DNA from: Thalassococcus profundi
Lineage (GTDB): Bacteria > Pseudomonadota > Alphaproteobacteria > Rhodobacterales > Rhodobacteraceae
NCBI RefSeq assembly: GCF_003344785.1
Contig: NZ_QPMK01000003.1
Location: 499,160 to 563,159, forward strand
DNA: 64,000 nucleotides
Reading direction: 5' to 3'
Shown one piece after another: positions 1 through 7,849 of the stretch. The notes beneath the pieces were generated by a model. The model was given only the letters and a program-made list of their open reading frames with translations, was not told where the DNA came from and did no database searches. The position numbers were made by a program, and so were the translations under genes. The first letter of the stretch is position 1, and every line of letters begins with the position of its first letter.

Positions 1-731
1 TGTCGCGCCAGGCGAGGTTCTCGACCATGACGCTGCCGGTATAAGCATAGGCCTCGTCCAGCGTCATGTCGATCTGGCGGTAGAACGCCTCCTTGCCGAT
101 CTTGACCGCCGCCCCCAGCTTTGCCGCCACGGCGGCCGCCAGTTCCTCGGCGGCGGGGGCCAGCATGGCCTCTGGCACGACACGGTTCACGAGGCCAAGC
201 TCGGCGGCGCGGGTGGCGTCGATGAAGGCGCCGGTTGTGAGCATCTCGAAGGCGTGCTTGCGCGCGATGTTGCGGCTGAGCGCCACCATCGGCGTCGAGC
301 AGAAGAGCCCGATGTTCACCCCGTTCACGCCGAAGCGCGTGCCCTCGGCCGCAACGGCCATGTCGCAGCTCGCGACAAGCTGGCAGCCCGCGGCGGTGGC
401 GATCCCGTGCACCTGCGCGATCACCGGCTGGGGCAGGGTCTGCAGCCCGATCATCACCGCGGAGCAGCGCTCGAAAAGATCCTTGAAATAGGCAGCACCG
501 CCATCCTCGGCCTGCCGCCCCGCGGTCATCTGCTTGAGGTCATGGCCCGCGCAGAAGGCCTTGCCGGTGCCCGACAGCACCACGGCACGGACGCTGCGAT
601 CTGCCTGAAGCGCGTCGATCTGGTCCTGCAGCGCGGCCAGCATCTCGTCCGACAGCGCGTTCAGCCGTTCGGGCGCGTTCATCGTGAGGTGCGCCACGGC
701 GTTGCGGTCGTCGCGGTCCAAAAGTGCCATC
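1..731 (-). CDS. enoyl-CoA hydratase/isomerase family protein (3' end outside window)
   Basis: Crotonase-fold protein; 243 residues are visible and the C-terminus runs off the left edge. It starts at ATG 731 (MALLDRDDRN). The CoA/oxyanion segment GTGKAFCAGHDL lies near residues 54-64 and the second oxyanion segment HGIATAAGCQLVASCDMAVA near 108-127. The stretch FGVNGVNIGLFCSTPMVAL (about 133-151) resembles the ECHDC3-like branch. It lacks the PG-GG-TQ context that carries the second catalytic glutamate of classical hydratases, so classical hydratase activity is uncertain. A PaaI-type thioesterase is divergent 55 bp away, suggesting acyl-CoA metabolism for both. Family assignment is firm; the reaction is not. 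Confidence 0.85.
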
Positions 732-786
732 TTGTCCTCCGGTCTGATCGCGGTCAGCGTAGCGCCGCAGGACAGGAGAGAAAAGC

Positions 787-1209
787 ATGGCGTTGAAAAT
801 GACCGCAGAGGAGATGGCACCGTTTCTGGACGAGGTGTTCCCGCAAGTGCGCGGCATGTTCGGCATCGACCGGCTGGACGAGGATCTGCTGGTGATGCGA
901 TTGTACCAGAACGAACGGCATCTGCGGCCGGGCGGCACGGTGTCGGGTCCGGCGATGTTCGGGTTGGCGGACGTGGCGGCCTACGTGGCGACGATGGCGC
1001 GGATCGGGCGGCAGGCGCTGGCGGTCACCACGAACTGTTCGATAGACTTCATGCGCAAGCCGGTGGCTGGCGCGGACGTGCTGGTGCAGTGCCGGGTGCT
1101 CAAGCTGGGGCGGAGCCTGTCGGTCTGCGATTGCCTGCTGTTCTCGGAGGGGGACGACAAGCCGGTGGCGCGTGCTTCGCTCACCTATTCGCTGCCACCG
1201 GTGACGTGA
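787..1209 (+). CDS. PaaI family (hotdog-fold) thioesterase
   Basis: A 140-residue single hotdog domain, the usual length for PaaI-like acyl-CoA thioesterases. The segment RPGGTVSGPAMFGLADVAAY (about 47-66) matches the helix and active-site loop with the Asp of LAD, and SIDFMRKPVAGADVLVQCRV follows as the characteristic beta strands. An AGGAG-type site (caggagagaaaagc) precedes ATG 787. The likely role is hydrolysis of a cytosolic acyl-CoA. The substrate cannot be read from sequence. The divergent neighbour is a crotonase-fold protein, and the downstream gene converges. Confidence 0.8.
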   Translation: MALKMTAEEMAPFLDEVFPQVRGMFGIDRLDEDLLVMRLYQNERHLRPGGTVSGPAMFGLADVAAYVATMARIGRQALAVTTNCSIDFMRKPVAGADVLVQCRVLKLGRSLSVCDCLLFSEGDDKPVARASLTYSLPPVT

Positions 1210-1274
1210 TCGGGTGGCTTTGTCCGCGCGGAACATGTGAACTGCTTTGGGTAAAGTGGCGTGAATACTCAGAC

Positions 1275-1304
1275 AAAAAGGGGCGCAAGGACAGCCTCGC
1301 GCCC
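1275..1304 (-). terminator. intrinsic terminator of the DUF1127 gene
   Basis: On the minus strand GGGCGC (1304-1299) pairs with GCGCCC (1286-1281), extended by an inner AGG/CCT pairing, and is followed by a T-run (complement of aaaaa at 1275-1279). It lies 25 bp past the DUF1127 stop, between convergent genes. Confidence 0.7.
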
Positions 1305-1328
1305 GAAGTTGAACCGGCGGGCCAGGGA

Positions 1329-1556
1329 TCAGCCGCGCCAGAACATGAGGTTGGCCTCGGCCCGCGCCTCTTCGGGGGTCAGGCCGATGTCGCGCAGCTG
1401 GTGCGGCTCCAGCCGGGCAAGCGCCTTTCGCGTGCGGTGGCGGGTGGACCACTTGGTCAGAACCACCGCTACGTAAAGCGCAAGGGCCGCCTGAGGGGCG
1501 AGCGTCTGCTCGGCACCGAGAAAGACGATATGCGGGGCGTGCGATGTCTGTGCCAT
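1329..1556 (-). CDS. DUF1127 domain protein
   Basis: A 75-residue protein whose C-terminal half carries the DUF1127 signature: a basic segment (STRHRTRKALARLEPHQLRDIGL, about 37-59) ending in TPEEARAEANLMFWRG. The N-terminal third includes a hydrophobic stretch (PQAALALYVAVVL), so it may be membrane-associated or amphipathic. DUF1127 proteins are short, arginine-rich, and in some alphaproteobacteria are linked to RNA turnover or phosphate metabolism; the role here is unknown. CAGGAG lies just upstream of ATG 1556. It is divergent from a MocR regulator, and the shared intergenic region holds operator-like repeats, so MocR probably controls it. Confidence 0.85.
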   Translation of the reverse strand: MAQTSHAPHIVFLGAEQTLAPQAALALYVAVVLTKWSTRHRTRKALARLEPHQLRDIGLTPEEARAEANLMFWRG

Positions 1557-1571
1557 GGGTCACTCCTGTAA

Positions 1572-1662
1572 ATTGTATTGACACAATATAGCGATCTTGC
1601 TACAGATTATTGATACAAAGCGAGCGTGAGCTGGTCTAGGGAAACATTGTAATGGATACAAT
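1572..1662 (+). promoter_or_regulatory. mocR promoter with three operator-like repeats
   Basis: A sigma70-like promoter reads TTGACA (1578-1583), 17 bp, TACAGA (1601-1606). Three direct repeats of TTGAYACAAW are present: TTGACACAAT (1578-1587, on the -35 box), TTGATACAAA (1610-1619, near the expected start of transcription) and TGGATACAAT (1653-1662, across the start codon). The last also completes the inverted repeat ATTGTA-N5-TACAAT (1646-1662), and the first lies in ATTGT-N6-ACAAT (1572-1587). This geometry suggests autoregulation and control of the divergent DUF1127 gene. Confidence 0.6.
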
Positions 1663-3049
1663 TTTGACACGGTTCGAGGCGACCGGCGGCCCGAAATACC
1701 GCGCCGTCGCAGGGGCGATCCGTTCGGCCATCGCTGACCGGGAATTGGAAATCGGGGCGAAGCTGCCGCCGGTGCGGGACCTGGCCTGGACACTGGGCAT
1801 CACCCCCGGCACCGTGGCGCGGGCCTATACGATCCTCACCGACGAGGGCGCGCTTATCGCCGAGGTCGGGCGCGGCACCTTCGTCGCGGCCCCGGCGTCC
1901 GAGGTGCAGCGCGTCGACACGCCCTGGCACCAGCATCTGCCCGCTGAAGAGACCGGTCTCGTGTCGCTCTTTTCGCCGCGGCTGCCGGACGTGGGGCAGG
2001 TGGCGCTGATCCGTGACGGTTTTGCCCGGCTTGCCGCCCAACCCGCCGACGGGCTGCTGAACTATCCGTCGCGCAAGCGGTTCGAACCGGCGCGCCGGGC
2101 GGTGCTGCGCTGGCTGACCGGGACGCCGCTGGGGTCGATCGACGAAAGCGACATCGTGCTGAGCCACGGCGGGCAGAACGGTATTTCGCTGGTGATGCAG
2201 GCGGTGCTGCACGGCAAGCGTCCGGTGGTGCTGGTCGAGGAGCTGACCTATCCGGGCTTCCGCCGCGCCGCCGAACTGTTGCGGGCCGAGGTGGTGGCGG
2301 TGCCGATGGACGGGCAGGGACTGATCCCGGACGAGCTGGAGCGCCTGGTGCGCAAGCATGATGCGCAGCTGCTGTGCACCTCGCCCGAGATGCACAATCC
2401 GACCGGGCTTTTCACCCCGCTGTCCCGGCGCCGCGAGATCGCCGAGGTGGCCCGCCGCACGGGGCTGCACATCCTCGAGGACGATTGTTACCGCGTCGGG
2501 CGGGCCCATGAACAGGCCTATCGCGCGCTGCTGCCCGAGCAGGCCTGGTACGTCTCGTCGATCTCGAAGACGATCACCCCGGCGCTGCGCATCGGCTTTG
2601 CCGTGGCCCCGCGGGCGCAGGGCGGCCGTCTGCGGCGGGTGGCCGAGCACGGGTTCTTCGGTCTAGCCTGTCCGCTGGCGGACCTGACCGCCGACCTGCT
2701 GATGCGGGACGAGACCTATGCGCTGATGGACCGGGTGCGGGCCGAGATGGCGCGGTACATCCGCGTGGCGGTGAATGTGCTGGGCGGGCATGCACTCAAC
2801 TGGCGCGAGGACATGCCGTTTTTGTGGCTGGAGTTGCCCGCCGGCTGGCGCGCGGCGGCGCTGTGCCAGGCGGCAGAGGCCGAGGGGGTGCAGATCCGCT
2901 CCTCGGACGAATTCGCCCTGCGCGACGGGTTCGCGCCCCACGCGGTGCGCCTCGCCATCAACGCGCAGGTCAGCCTCAAGAGTTTCGAGGCCGCGCTGAC
3001 GCGGCTGCGGCACCTGCTGGACAACCCGCCGGAGCGCATTGCGGTCTGA
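1652..3049 (+). CDS. MocR-type GntR regulator with aminotransferase domain
   Basis: A 465-residue MocR-family protein: a GntR winged helix at about residues 10-75 (GAKLPPVRDLAWTLGITPGT), then a fold-type I aminotransferase-like domain from about 120. The PLP lysine is visible in SISKTITPALRIGF (K306), with the preceding EDDCYRVG segment near 280. Such proteins bind PLP adducts and regulate neighbouring metabolic genes; they are not usually active transaminases. The start ATG 1652 lies inside the inverted repeat ATTGTA-N5-TACAAT. The target is not evident beyond the divergent DUF1127 gene, since no transport or catabolic operon is adjacent. Confidence 0.9.
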   Translation: MDTILTRFEATGGPKYRAVAGAIRSAIADRELEIGAKLPPVRDLAWTLGITPGTVARAYTILTDEGALIAEVGRGTFVAAPASEVQRVDTPWHQHLPAEETGLVSLFSPRLPDVGQVALIRDGFARLAAQPADGLLNYPSRKRFEPARRAVLRWLTGTPLGSIDESDIVLSHGGQNGISLVMQAVLHGKRPVVLVEELTYPGFRRAAELLRAEVVAVPMDGQGLIPDELERLVRKHDAQLLCTSPEMHNPTGLFTPLSRRREIAEVARRTGLHILEDDCYRVGRAHEQAYRALLPEQAWYVSSISKTITPALRIGFAVAPRAQGGRLRRVAEHGFFGLACPLADLTADLLMRDETYALMDRVRAEMARYIRVAVNVLGGHALNWREDMPFLWLELPAGWRAAALCQAAEAEGVQIRSSDEFALRDGFAPHAVRLAINAQVSLKSFEAALTRLRHLLDNPPERIAV

Positions 3050-3170
3050 CGCCGGAGGGCAGAGGCACATCGGCGCCGCCGGTCCGCAATGAGGGGGTAG
3101 AAACATGGGGTATTTTAATACCTAATTTACAGGTGTTTGAAATCGCTTGATTTTATCGATGGTAAGCCTC

Positions 3171-3198
3171 TTGACCCGCACGATCCAATCTCTATAAC
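3171..3198 (+). promoter_or_regulatory. promoter of rplM-rpsI
   Basis: TTGACC (3171-3176), a 16-bp spacer and TATAAC (3193-3198) form a good sigma70-type promoter, leaving an untranslated leader of roughly 60 nt before ATG 3266. The upstream 100 bp is unusually AT-rich for this window, as expected for a ribosomal protein promoter. Confidence 0.65.
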
Positions 3199-3265
3199 CC
3201 GCCCATCAGATCACGGGGGCTCTGCGCCCGCAGGGCCCGTCACGAACATTGAAGGGTAACCCCAG

Positions 3266-3724
3266 ATGAAAACCTTTTCTGCGACTCCGGCAGATATCGA
3301 CAAGAAGTGGATCCTCATCGACGCCGAAGGCGTGGTGCTGGGCCGCCTCGCGTCGATCATCGCCACCCGCCTGCGCGGCAAGCACAAGCCGTCCTTCACA
3401 CCGCACATGGACTGCGGCGACAATGTCATCGTCATCAACGCCGACAAGGTGCAGATGACCGGCAACAAGCGCCACGAGAACTTCTACTGGCACACCGGCC
3501 ATCCCGGCGGGATCAAGAGCCGCACCAAGCAGCAGATCCTCGAAGGCGCGCATCCCGAGCGCGTCGTGACCCAGGCGGTCAAGCGCATGCTGCCGGGCAA
3601 CCGCCTGAGCCGCGGCGTCATGACCAACCTGCGGGTCTACGCAGGTGCCGAACATCCCCACGCGGCGCAAAGCCCCGAAGTGCTGGATGTGAAATCGATG
3701 AACTCCAAGAACACGCGGGTGTAA
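3266..3724 (+). CDS. rplM: 50S ribosomal protein L13
   Basis: A 152-residue protein matching uL13 over its length: [20 protein letters not shown] at the start, [33 protein letters not shown] in the middle and [10 protein letters not shown] followed by [13 protein letters not shown]. It assembles early in the large subunit. It is slightly longer than E. coli L13 (142), as usual in alphaproteobacteria. GAAGGG lies about 10 nt before the ATG. rpsI follows after 2 bp, the near-universal L13-S9 pair. Confidence 0.98.
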   Translation: MKTFSATPADIDKKWILIDAEGVVLGRLASIIATRLRGKHKPSFTPHMDCGDNVIVINADKVQMTGNKRHENFYWHTGHPGGIKSRTKQQILEGAHPERVVTQAVKRMLPGNRLSRGVMTNLRVYAGAEHPHAAQSPEVLDVKSMNSKNTRV

Positions 3725-3726
3725 GC

Positions 3727-4215
3727 ATGGCTGAGCAAATCAATTCCCTGGAAGAGCTGGGATCGGCAGCCGGCGTCGACACCGCCCCGGTCGAAATGGA
3801 CACCCCGCGCGAGCCGGTGCGCGACTCGCTGGGCCGCTCCTACGCCACCGGCAAGCGCAAGGATGCGGTCGCCCGCGTCTGGATCAAGCCGGGGTCGGGC
3901 AAGGTCGTTGTCAACGGCAAGCCGATCAACGAGTATTTTGCACGCCCCGTGCTGCAGATGATCCTCAAGCAGCCCTTCACCGTGTCGGGCACCGAGGACC
4001 AGTTTGACGTGATGGCGACCGTGAAGGGCGGCGGCCTCTCCGGCCAGGCCGGTGCGGTCAAGCACGGCGTGTCCAAGGCGCTGCAACTCTACGATCCGTC
4101 CCTGCGCGCGGCGCTCAAGGCGGCAGGTTTCCTGACCCGCGACAGCCGCGTGGTGGAACGCAAGAAGTTCGGTCGTGCCAAGGCGCGCAAGAGCTTCCAG
4201 TTCTCCAAGCGTTAA
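3727..4215 (+). CDS. rpsI: 30S ribosomal protein S9
   Basis: A 162-residue uS9. The core begins at [21 protein letters not shown] (about 38) and ends with the basic tail [18 protein letters not shown] that reaches the ribosomal P site. An N-terminal extension of about 35 acidic residues ([13 protein letters not shown]) is absent from E. coli S9 and is typical of Rhodobacterales. I chose ATG 3727 because it lies 2 bp after the rplM stop; longer readings run through rplM in another frame. An intrinsic terminator follows. Confidence 0.98.
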   Translation: MAEQINSLEELGSAAGVDTAPVEMDTPREPVRDSLGRSYATGKRKDAVARVWIKPGSGKVVVNGKPINEYFARPVLQMILKQPFTVSGTEDQFDVMATVKGGGLSGQAGAVKHGVSKALQLYDPSLRAALKAAGFLTRDSRVVERKKFGRAKARKSFQFSKR

Positions 4216-4236
4216 GATTCGGCGCAACGTCATTCG

Positions 4237-4264
4237 AAAGGGCGGTCCAACGGGCCGCCCTTTT
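4237..4264 (+). terminator. intrinsic terminator of rplM-rpsI
   Basis: A 9-bp stem AAAGGGCGG (4237-4245) / CCGCCCTTT (4255-4263) with a 9-nt loop runs into TTTT, 21 bp after the rpsI stop. Confidence 0.85.
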
Positions 4265-4287
4265 GCATGGATCGGCGGTCGCCGGAT

Positions 4288-4400
4288 ATTTTCCTTTAAG
4301 GAAAATGCCGAAGACTTTTGAAAAGTCTTTGGCGCCCACGGCCCGCGCCGGTGCGCAATTTTCCTCGAGGAAAATTGTCCGGATGTCTCGAGACATCCGG
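4288..4400. repeat. cluster of four palindromic hairpins, two with CTCGAG cores
   Basis: Four consecutive palindromes lie between the convergent rpsI and sulfotransferase genes: ATTTTCCTTTAAGGAAAAT (4288-4306), AAGACTTTTGAAAAGTCTT (4311-4329), AATTTTCCTCGAGGAAAATT inside a 22-bp palindrome (4356-4377), and a 22-bp perfect palindrome CCGGATGTCTCGAG... (4379-4400) ending 4 bp from the sulfotransferase stop. As RNA each folds to a 9-bp stem with a tiny loop on either strand. A related cluster lies at 36551-36671. It could serve as a bidirectional terminator, a REP-like element or a protein-binding array. Confidence 0.8.
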
Positions 4401-4404
4401 TGCG

Positions 4405-5259
4405 TCAGCCCGCCAGATGCGCATGCGGCCAGAGCGTTGCGACCTCTGGAAGCCGTCTGTCACAGGCCGCGTAATCCTCCGCGAAATGCGCGAAACAGTC
4501 GCGGGCGACATCGGCGGGGACCGCAGAGCTGTCGCCCGCCGCGTTCACCCGGCGTCCGCCCGCGTCGGGCCGGTCCGGGACCCCGGCAAAGGCGCTCAGT
4601 CGCGCGATCTCGGGCGGGGTGAAGAGCGTCTCGTACAGCGTGACGAAGCGGCGGGACTCGTCGAAGGCTTCTGTGACGGTGCCCAGCACATGGCGATAGG
4701 TGTCTTCGGGCGGAGCCGTCGTGCCGGGGCCGTGGCGGTCGCGGAACGCGCGGGCCAGATCGGCGTCGCTGAGCCGCCCCTTGCGGCTTTGCATCTTCAG
4801 CACCGACCAGGCGCGTTCGATCGGATCGCGCAGGCTCAGCACGGCCTTGACCGCGATGCCACGGCGGGCAAAGCCGTCGTCGATCTCGCGCAGGATCCGT
4901 GCGGGCAGGCGGGCGTAGACGGGGGTGATGTCGCCGGTCAGGCGGATGCCGGGCCGGTCGAGGAGCGCTGCGAAATAGGTGAAATACCGGGCGGTGTCCT
5001 GTTGCAGCTCGAAGCGCAGCACATCGGCCTTGCGCGGCCGGCCCGTCGTGCGCGCCACGAGGTCCTGGGCCCGCCGCAGCGCCGAGGGACGGTCGACGCG
5101 GAACCGCGCGGCAGAGGGCACGTGCAGTGCATCCCAGACCTGGTATTCGCCCAGCCGACCGAAATCCGCACAGGAAGCGCCGTTGAGATAGGCCTGCATC
5201 CAGGTGGTCCCGCATTTCGAGGCGCCGAGCCCCAACAGGAATGTCTTGTCGCCGCGCAT
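4405..5259 (-). CDS. sulfotransferase family protein
   Basis: A 284-residue cytosolic sulfotransferase. The 5'-phosphosulfate-binding loop GASKCGTTW is at residues 12-20, right after the first beta strand (KTFLLGL), and the 3'-phosphate-binding segment LSLRDPIERAWS at 141-152. It would transfer sulfate from PAPS to an unknown hydroxyl or amine acceptor, possibly an exopolysaccharide, lipid or small molecule. No membrane segment is seen. It appears monocistronic; the TetR gene upstream on the same strand ends 38 bp before its start. The 3' end abuts the palindrome cluster. Confidence 0.88.
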   Translation of the reverse strand: MRGDKTFLLGLGASKCGTTWMQAYLNGASCADFGRLGEYQVWDALHVPSAARFRVDRPSALRRAQDLVARTTGRPRKADVLRFELQQDTARYFTYFAALLDRPGIRLTGDITPVYARLPARILREIDDGFARRGIAVKAVLSLRDPIERAWSVLKMQSRKGRLSDADLARAFRDRHGPGTTAPPEDTYRHVLGTVTEAFDESRRFVTLYETLFTPPEIARLSAFAGVPDRPDAGGRRVNAAGDSSAVPADVARDCFAHFAEDYAACDRRLPEVATLWPHAHLAG

Positions 5260-5297
5260 CTTGTCCTTTCGTCTCGTGTGGCCGGTGTACCGGCGCG

Positions 5298-5915
5298 TCA
5301 GGTGTCGGGCGGAATCAGACCGAGGCCGCGCAGGTAGACGCCGATGCCCGATTCCAGCAGGTCCTCTGGCGGAAAGGGAGACTGGCGGCCCGGCGAATTT
5401 CGGGCGAAAAGCTCCACCACGCCGTGGCTCAGCGCCCAGATATGGGCCGAGAACATCGCGGCGGGCGGGCGTTTCTCGGGCGGGATGTGTTCCGACAGGC
5501 TTTGCGCCGCACGTTCCAGCACGCCCCAGGCGCGGCCCGCCACGTCCGCCAGCTCCGGCGAATGGTTGATCGAGATGCCGCTTTCGAACATCGCGATGTA
5601 ATGGCCGGGGTGCTTGCGGGCAAAGGCCAGGTAGGCGCGGCCCGTCGCCTCGAAGGAGGCGAGCGCCGAGGGCTGGCCGGACTGGAAGGCGTAGTTCATG
5701 AGGTCGACGAAGATCTCGTAGCCCTGCCGCGCCGCTTCGGCGATCAGGTCTTCGCGTCCGGAAAAGTGCCGGTAGACCGCCGCCGGGGTCACGCCCGCGG
5801 TCTTGGCCGCCTCGGAGAGGGTGAAGCCGGTGGGTCCCTTGTCCTCGATCAGCACAAGTGCTGCATCGACCAGGGCCTGCCGCAGGTTTCCGTGGTGATA
5901 CCCCCGTTTAGGCAT
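5298..5915 (-). CDS. TetR/AcrR family transcriptional regulator
   Basis: 205 residues from ATG 5915 ([20 protein letters not shown]), the canonical TetR opening; a longer reading to 5960 adds 15 residues that overlap ppk2 further and is not needed. The helix-turn-helix covers about 8-55 ([21 protein letters not shown]), followed by a WHG-like ligand domain ([11 protein letters not shown]). The start overlaps the ppk2 stop by 8 bp, so the two genes are translationally coupled. The effector and target are unknown; ppk2 itself may be one target. Confidence 0.88.
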   Translation of the reverse strand: MPKRGYHHGNLRQALVDAALVLIEDKGPTGFTLSEAAKTAGVTPAAVYRHFSGREDLIAEAARQGYEIFVDLMNYAFQSGQPSALASFEATGRAYLAFARKHPGHYIAMFESGISINHSPELADVAGRAWGVLERAAQSLSEHIPPEKRPPAAMFSAHIWALSHGVVELFARNSPGRQSPFPPEDLLESGIGVYLRGLGLIPPDT

Positions 5916-6777
5916 CCCAGAGCGCCGGTCCGCCGCAGATTTTTCCGTCGACCTGGCCAAGCGCCTTTGCGTCCTTGCCGTCGTAGTCCAGCCCCGACAG
6001 CACCGTCCTGATTGCCGCCAGCCGCGCCCGGCGCTTGTCGTCCGACCGGATCACCGTCCAGGGTGCGGCCTGCGTGTGGGTGAGCGTCAGCGTCTCGGGG
6101 ATGGCCTGCGAATAGGCGTCCCAGCGTTTCAGACCCTCGACGTCGATCCAGCTGAGTTTCCACTGTTTCAGAGGATCGGCTTCGCGCGCGAGGAAGCGGC
6201 GCAGCTGTTCGGCGCGCCCGACGTTGAGCCAGAGCTTGAAGAGGTGGATGCCATCCTCGACCAGCATCTTCTCGAAATCCGGCACCTGCGCAAAGAAATG
6301 CTGCCGCTGTTCGGGCGTGCAGAAGTCGAAGACATGTTCGACCACGCCGCGGTTGTACCAGGACCGGTCGAAGAAGGCGATCTCGCCGCCCGCGGGCAGA
6401 TGCGAGATATAGCGCTGGAAATACCACTGCGTCGCCTCGGTGTCCGAGGGCTTGGGCAGGGCGACGTTACGTGCGCCGCGCGGGTTCAGGTTCTCGCGGA
6501 AGCGCTTGATCGTGCCACCCTTGCCGGCGGCGTCGCGGCCTTCGAAGACGATGGCGACGCGCTGGCCGGTCTCCTTGACCCAGGCCTGCATCTTGACCAG
6601 CTCGATCTGCAGCTGCGTGAGCTCCTTTTCGTAGGCCTTACGCGGCATCCGTTCGGAATAGGGGTAGGCGGGGTCGAGCACATCGTCCTTGTCGGCGCGC
6701 TTGATCGCGTCGCGGATCGGTTTCGGGGCGTCATTCTCGAAAAAGGCGCTGATGGCGCCGTCGAAGGGCAGGGACAA
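5908..6777 (-). CDS. ppk2: polyphosphate kinase 2
   Basis: A 289-residue single-domain PPK2. It transfers phosphate from polyphosphate to a nucleoside diphosphate, or makes polyphosphate in reverse. Walker A is [10 protein letters not shown] (80-89), Walker B is FFDRSWYNR (135-143), and the lid region is rich in Arg/Lys ([18 protein letters not shown]). One-domain length and these motifs suggest class I (NDP-phosphorylating). A GTTAA-N5-TTAAC inverted repeat at 6821-6835 lies about 45 bp upstream. The tetR gene overlaps its 3' end. Confidence 0.93.
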   Translation of the reverse strand: MSLPFDGAISAFFENDAPKPIRDAIKRADKDDVLDPAYPYSERMPRKAYEKELTQLQIELVKMQAWVKETGQRVAIVFEGRDAAGKGGTIKRFRENLNPRGARNVALPKPSDTEATQWYFQRYISHLPAGGEIAFFDRSWYNRGVVEHVFDFCTPEQRQHFFAQVPDFEKMLVEDGIHLFKLWLNVGRAEQLRRFLAREADPLKQWKLSWIDVEGLKRWDAYSQAIPETLTLTHTQAAPWTVIRSDDKRRARLAAIRTVLSGLDYDGKDAKALGQVDGKICGGPALWDA

Positions 6778-6868
6778 GGGCGGCCTCCGGCAGTCTGCTC
6801 GTTTTCAGGCAATATGGGATGTTAAGGGGATTAACGCAATCGCGGATGGTCCCCGCATGGCCCGAGGC

Positions 6869-7849
6869 CTATCGCACCCCGGCGCGGCGCGCGGCGCGGT
6901 CGATGGCGGCGGTGACGGCCTCGGGTGCAACGTGGTGCGGCATGTGGCCGATGCCGGGCAGCACGGTCAGATTGGCATCGGGCAGCAGTGCGGAAAGCGG
7001 CTGCGAGTGGATGTCGAGAGGCACGGTGTCGTCCGTGTCGCCGTGCACCAGTTCGACCGGCAGATCGAGCGTCGGATAGCGCTTCGACATCTCGACCACG
7101 TGCGGGCGCAGGGTGTTCACCTGCCGGGCGTTTGCGCGAAGGGAGGCGCGGCGCAGGGTCAGCCCGGTGCCGACGTAGTCGATATAGCCGTCGGGTGCGG
7201 ATTGCGGGGCGAAGATGCCCGCCACCGCGTCCGCGATCGTGTCCTCCCCGGCAAAGGCGGTGACGAAGGGCGGCACCACCGCGCCGCCGAGGCTGGTGCC
7301 CAGCACCTTGTAGGAGGTGCCGAGGCTGCCGGGCCAGGGCATGGTGGCGCCGGAGACGATCACCAGCGCCGCCGCCGGATGGTCCAGCCCCCAGGCCATG
7401 GCCACCGATCCGCCATAGGAATGGCCCAGCACTATGGGATTGCGCACGCCCAGTTTCTCTGCCGCGGCGTTCAGCATCGCGGCCTGCTCCGCAGGGCTTT
7501 CGCCCTGGCGCGCAAACGCGCCGGCATAGCGGTCGGCGGCGTGGTCGGTATAGCCCAGCCCCGGACGGTCGAAGACGATGACCCGGTAGCGGTCCTTGAC
7601 CCGGTCGACGAAGCGGAAGGTGAAATCGCGCATGTTGCCGCTGGCGCCGTGGATCAGAACGAGGTCCGGCCCGGAGCCTGTCACCAGCGCATGCACACGG
7701 CGCCCGTCGACCTCGACGAATTGGCCCAGCGGCGGGTACTCGGCCCTGGCAGCGGCTTCTTTCGTGTCGGCGCGGCGGTCGACCAGCGCCGTGCAGCCGG
7801 CAAGGAAGGCGGCGGCGGCCGCGAGGGCGATCAAGGTCTTAGCGGCCAA
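6869..7849 (-). CDS. alpha/beta hydrolase lipoprotein
   Basis: An alpha/beta hydrolase with a lipoprotein signal. From TTG 7849 the protein is 326 residues: a short N-region, hydrophobic core and lipobox LAGC (16-19). The hydrolase core has the oxyanion [10 protein letters not shown] motif, the nucleophile elbow GHSYGGS, Asp in HGDTDD and His in GIGHMPHH, a full triad. Upstream in-frame ATGs (7903, 7918) would prepend residues from within metAA coding sequence and spoil the signal peptide, so I prefer TTG. This TTG overlaps the metAA stop (TTGGCCGCTAA), indicating translational coupling. The substrate is unknown; location is probably envelope-anchored. Confidence 0.82.
   Translation of the reverse strand: MAAKTLIALAAAAAFLAGCTALVDRRADTKEAAARAEYPPLGQFVEVDGRRVHALVTGSGPDLVLIHGASGNMRDFTFRFVDRVKDRYRVIVFDRPGLGYTDHAADRYAGAFARQGESPAEQAAMLNAAAEKLGVRNPIVLGHSYGGSVAMAWGLDHPAAALVIVSGATMPWPGSLGTSYKVLGTSLGGAVVPPFVTAFAGEDTIADAVAGIFAPQSAPDGYIDYVGTGLTLRRASLRANARQVNTLRPHVVEMSKRYPTLDLPVELVHGDTDDTVPLDIHSQPLSALLPDANLTVLPGIGHMPHHVAPEAVTAAIDRAARRAGVR

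Noticed and set aside
3147-3160. FNR-like site TTGAT...ATCGA before rplM
   Set aside because: Spacing is 3 rather than 4 and the right half-site is imperfect.
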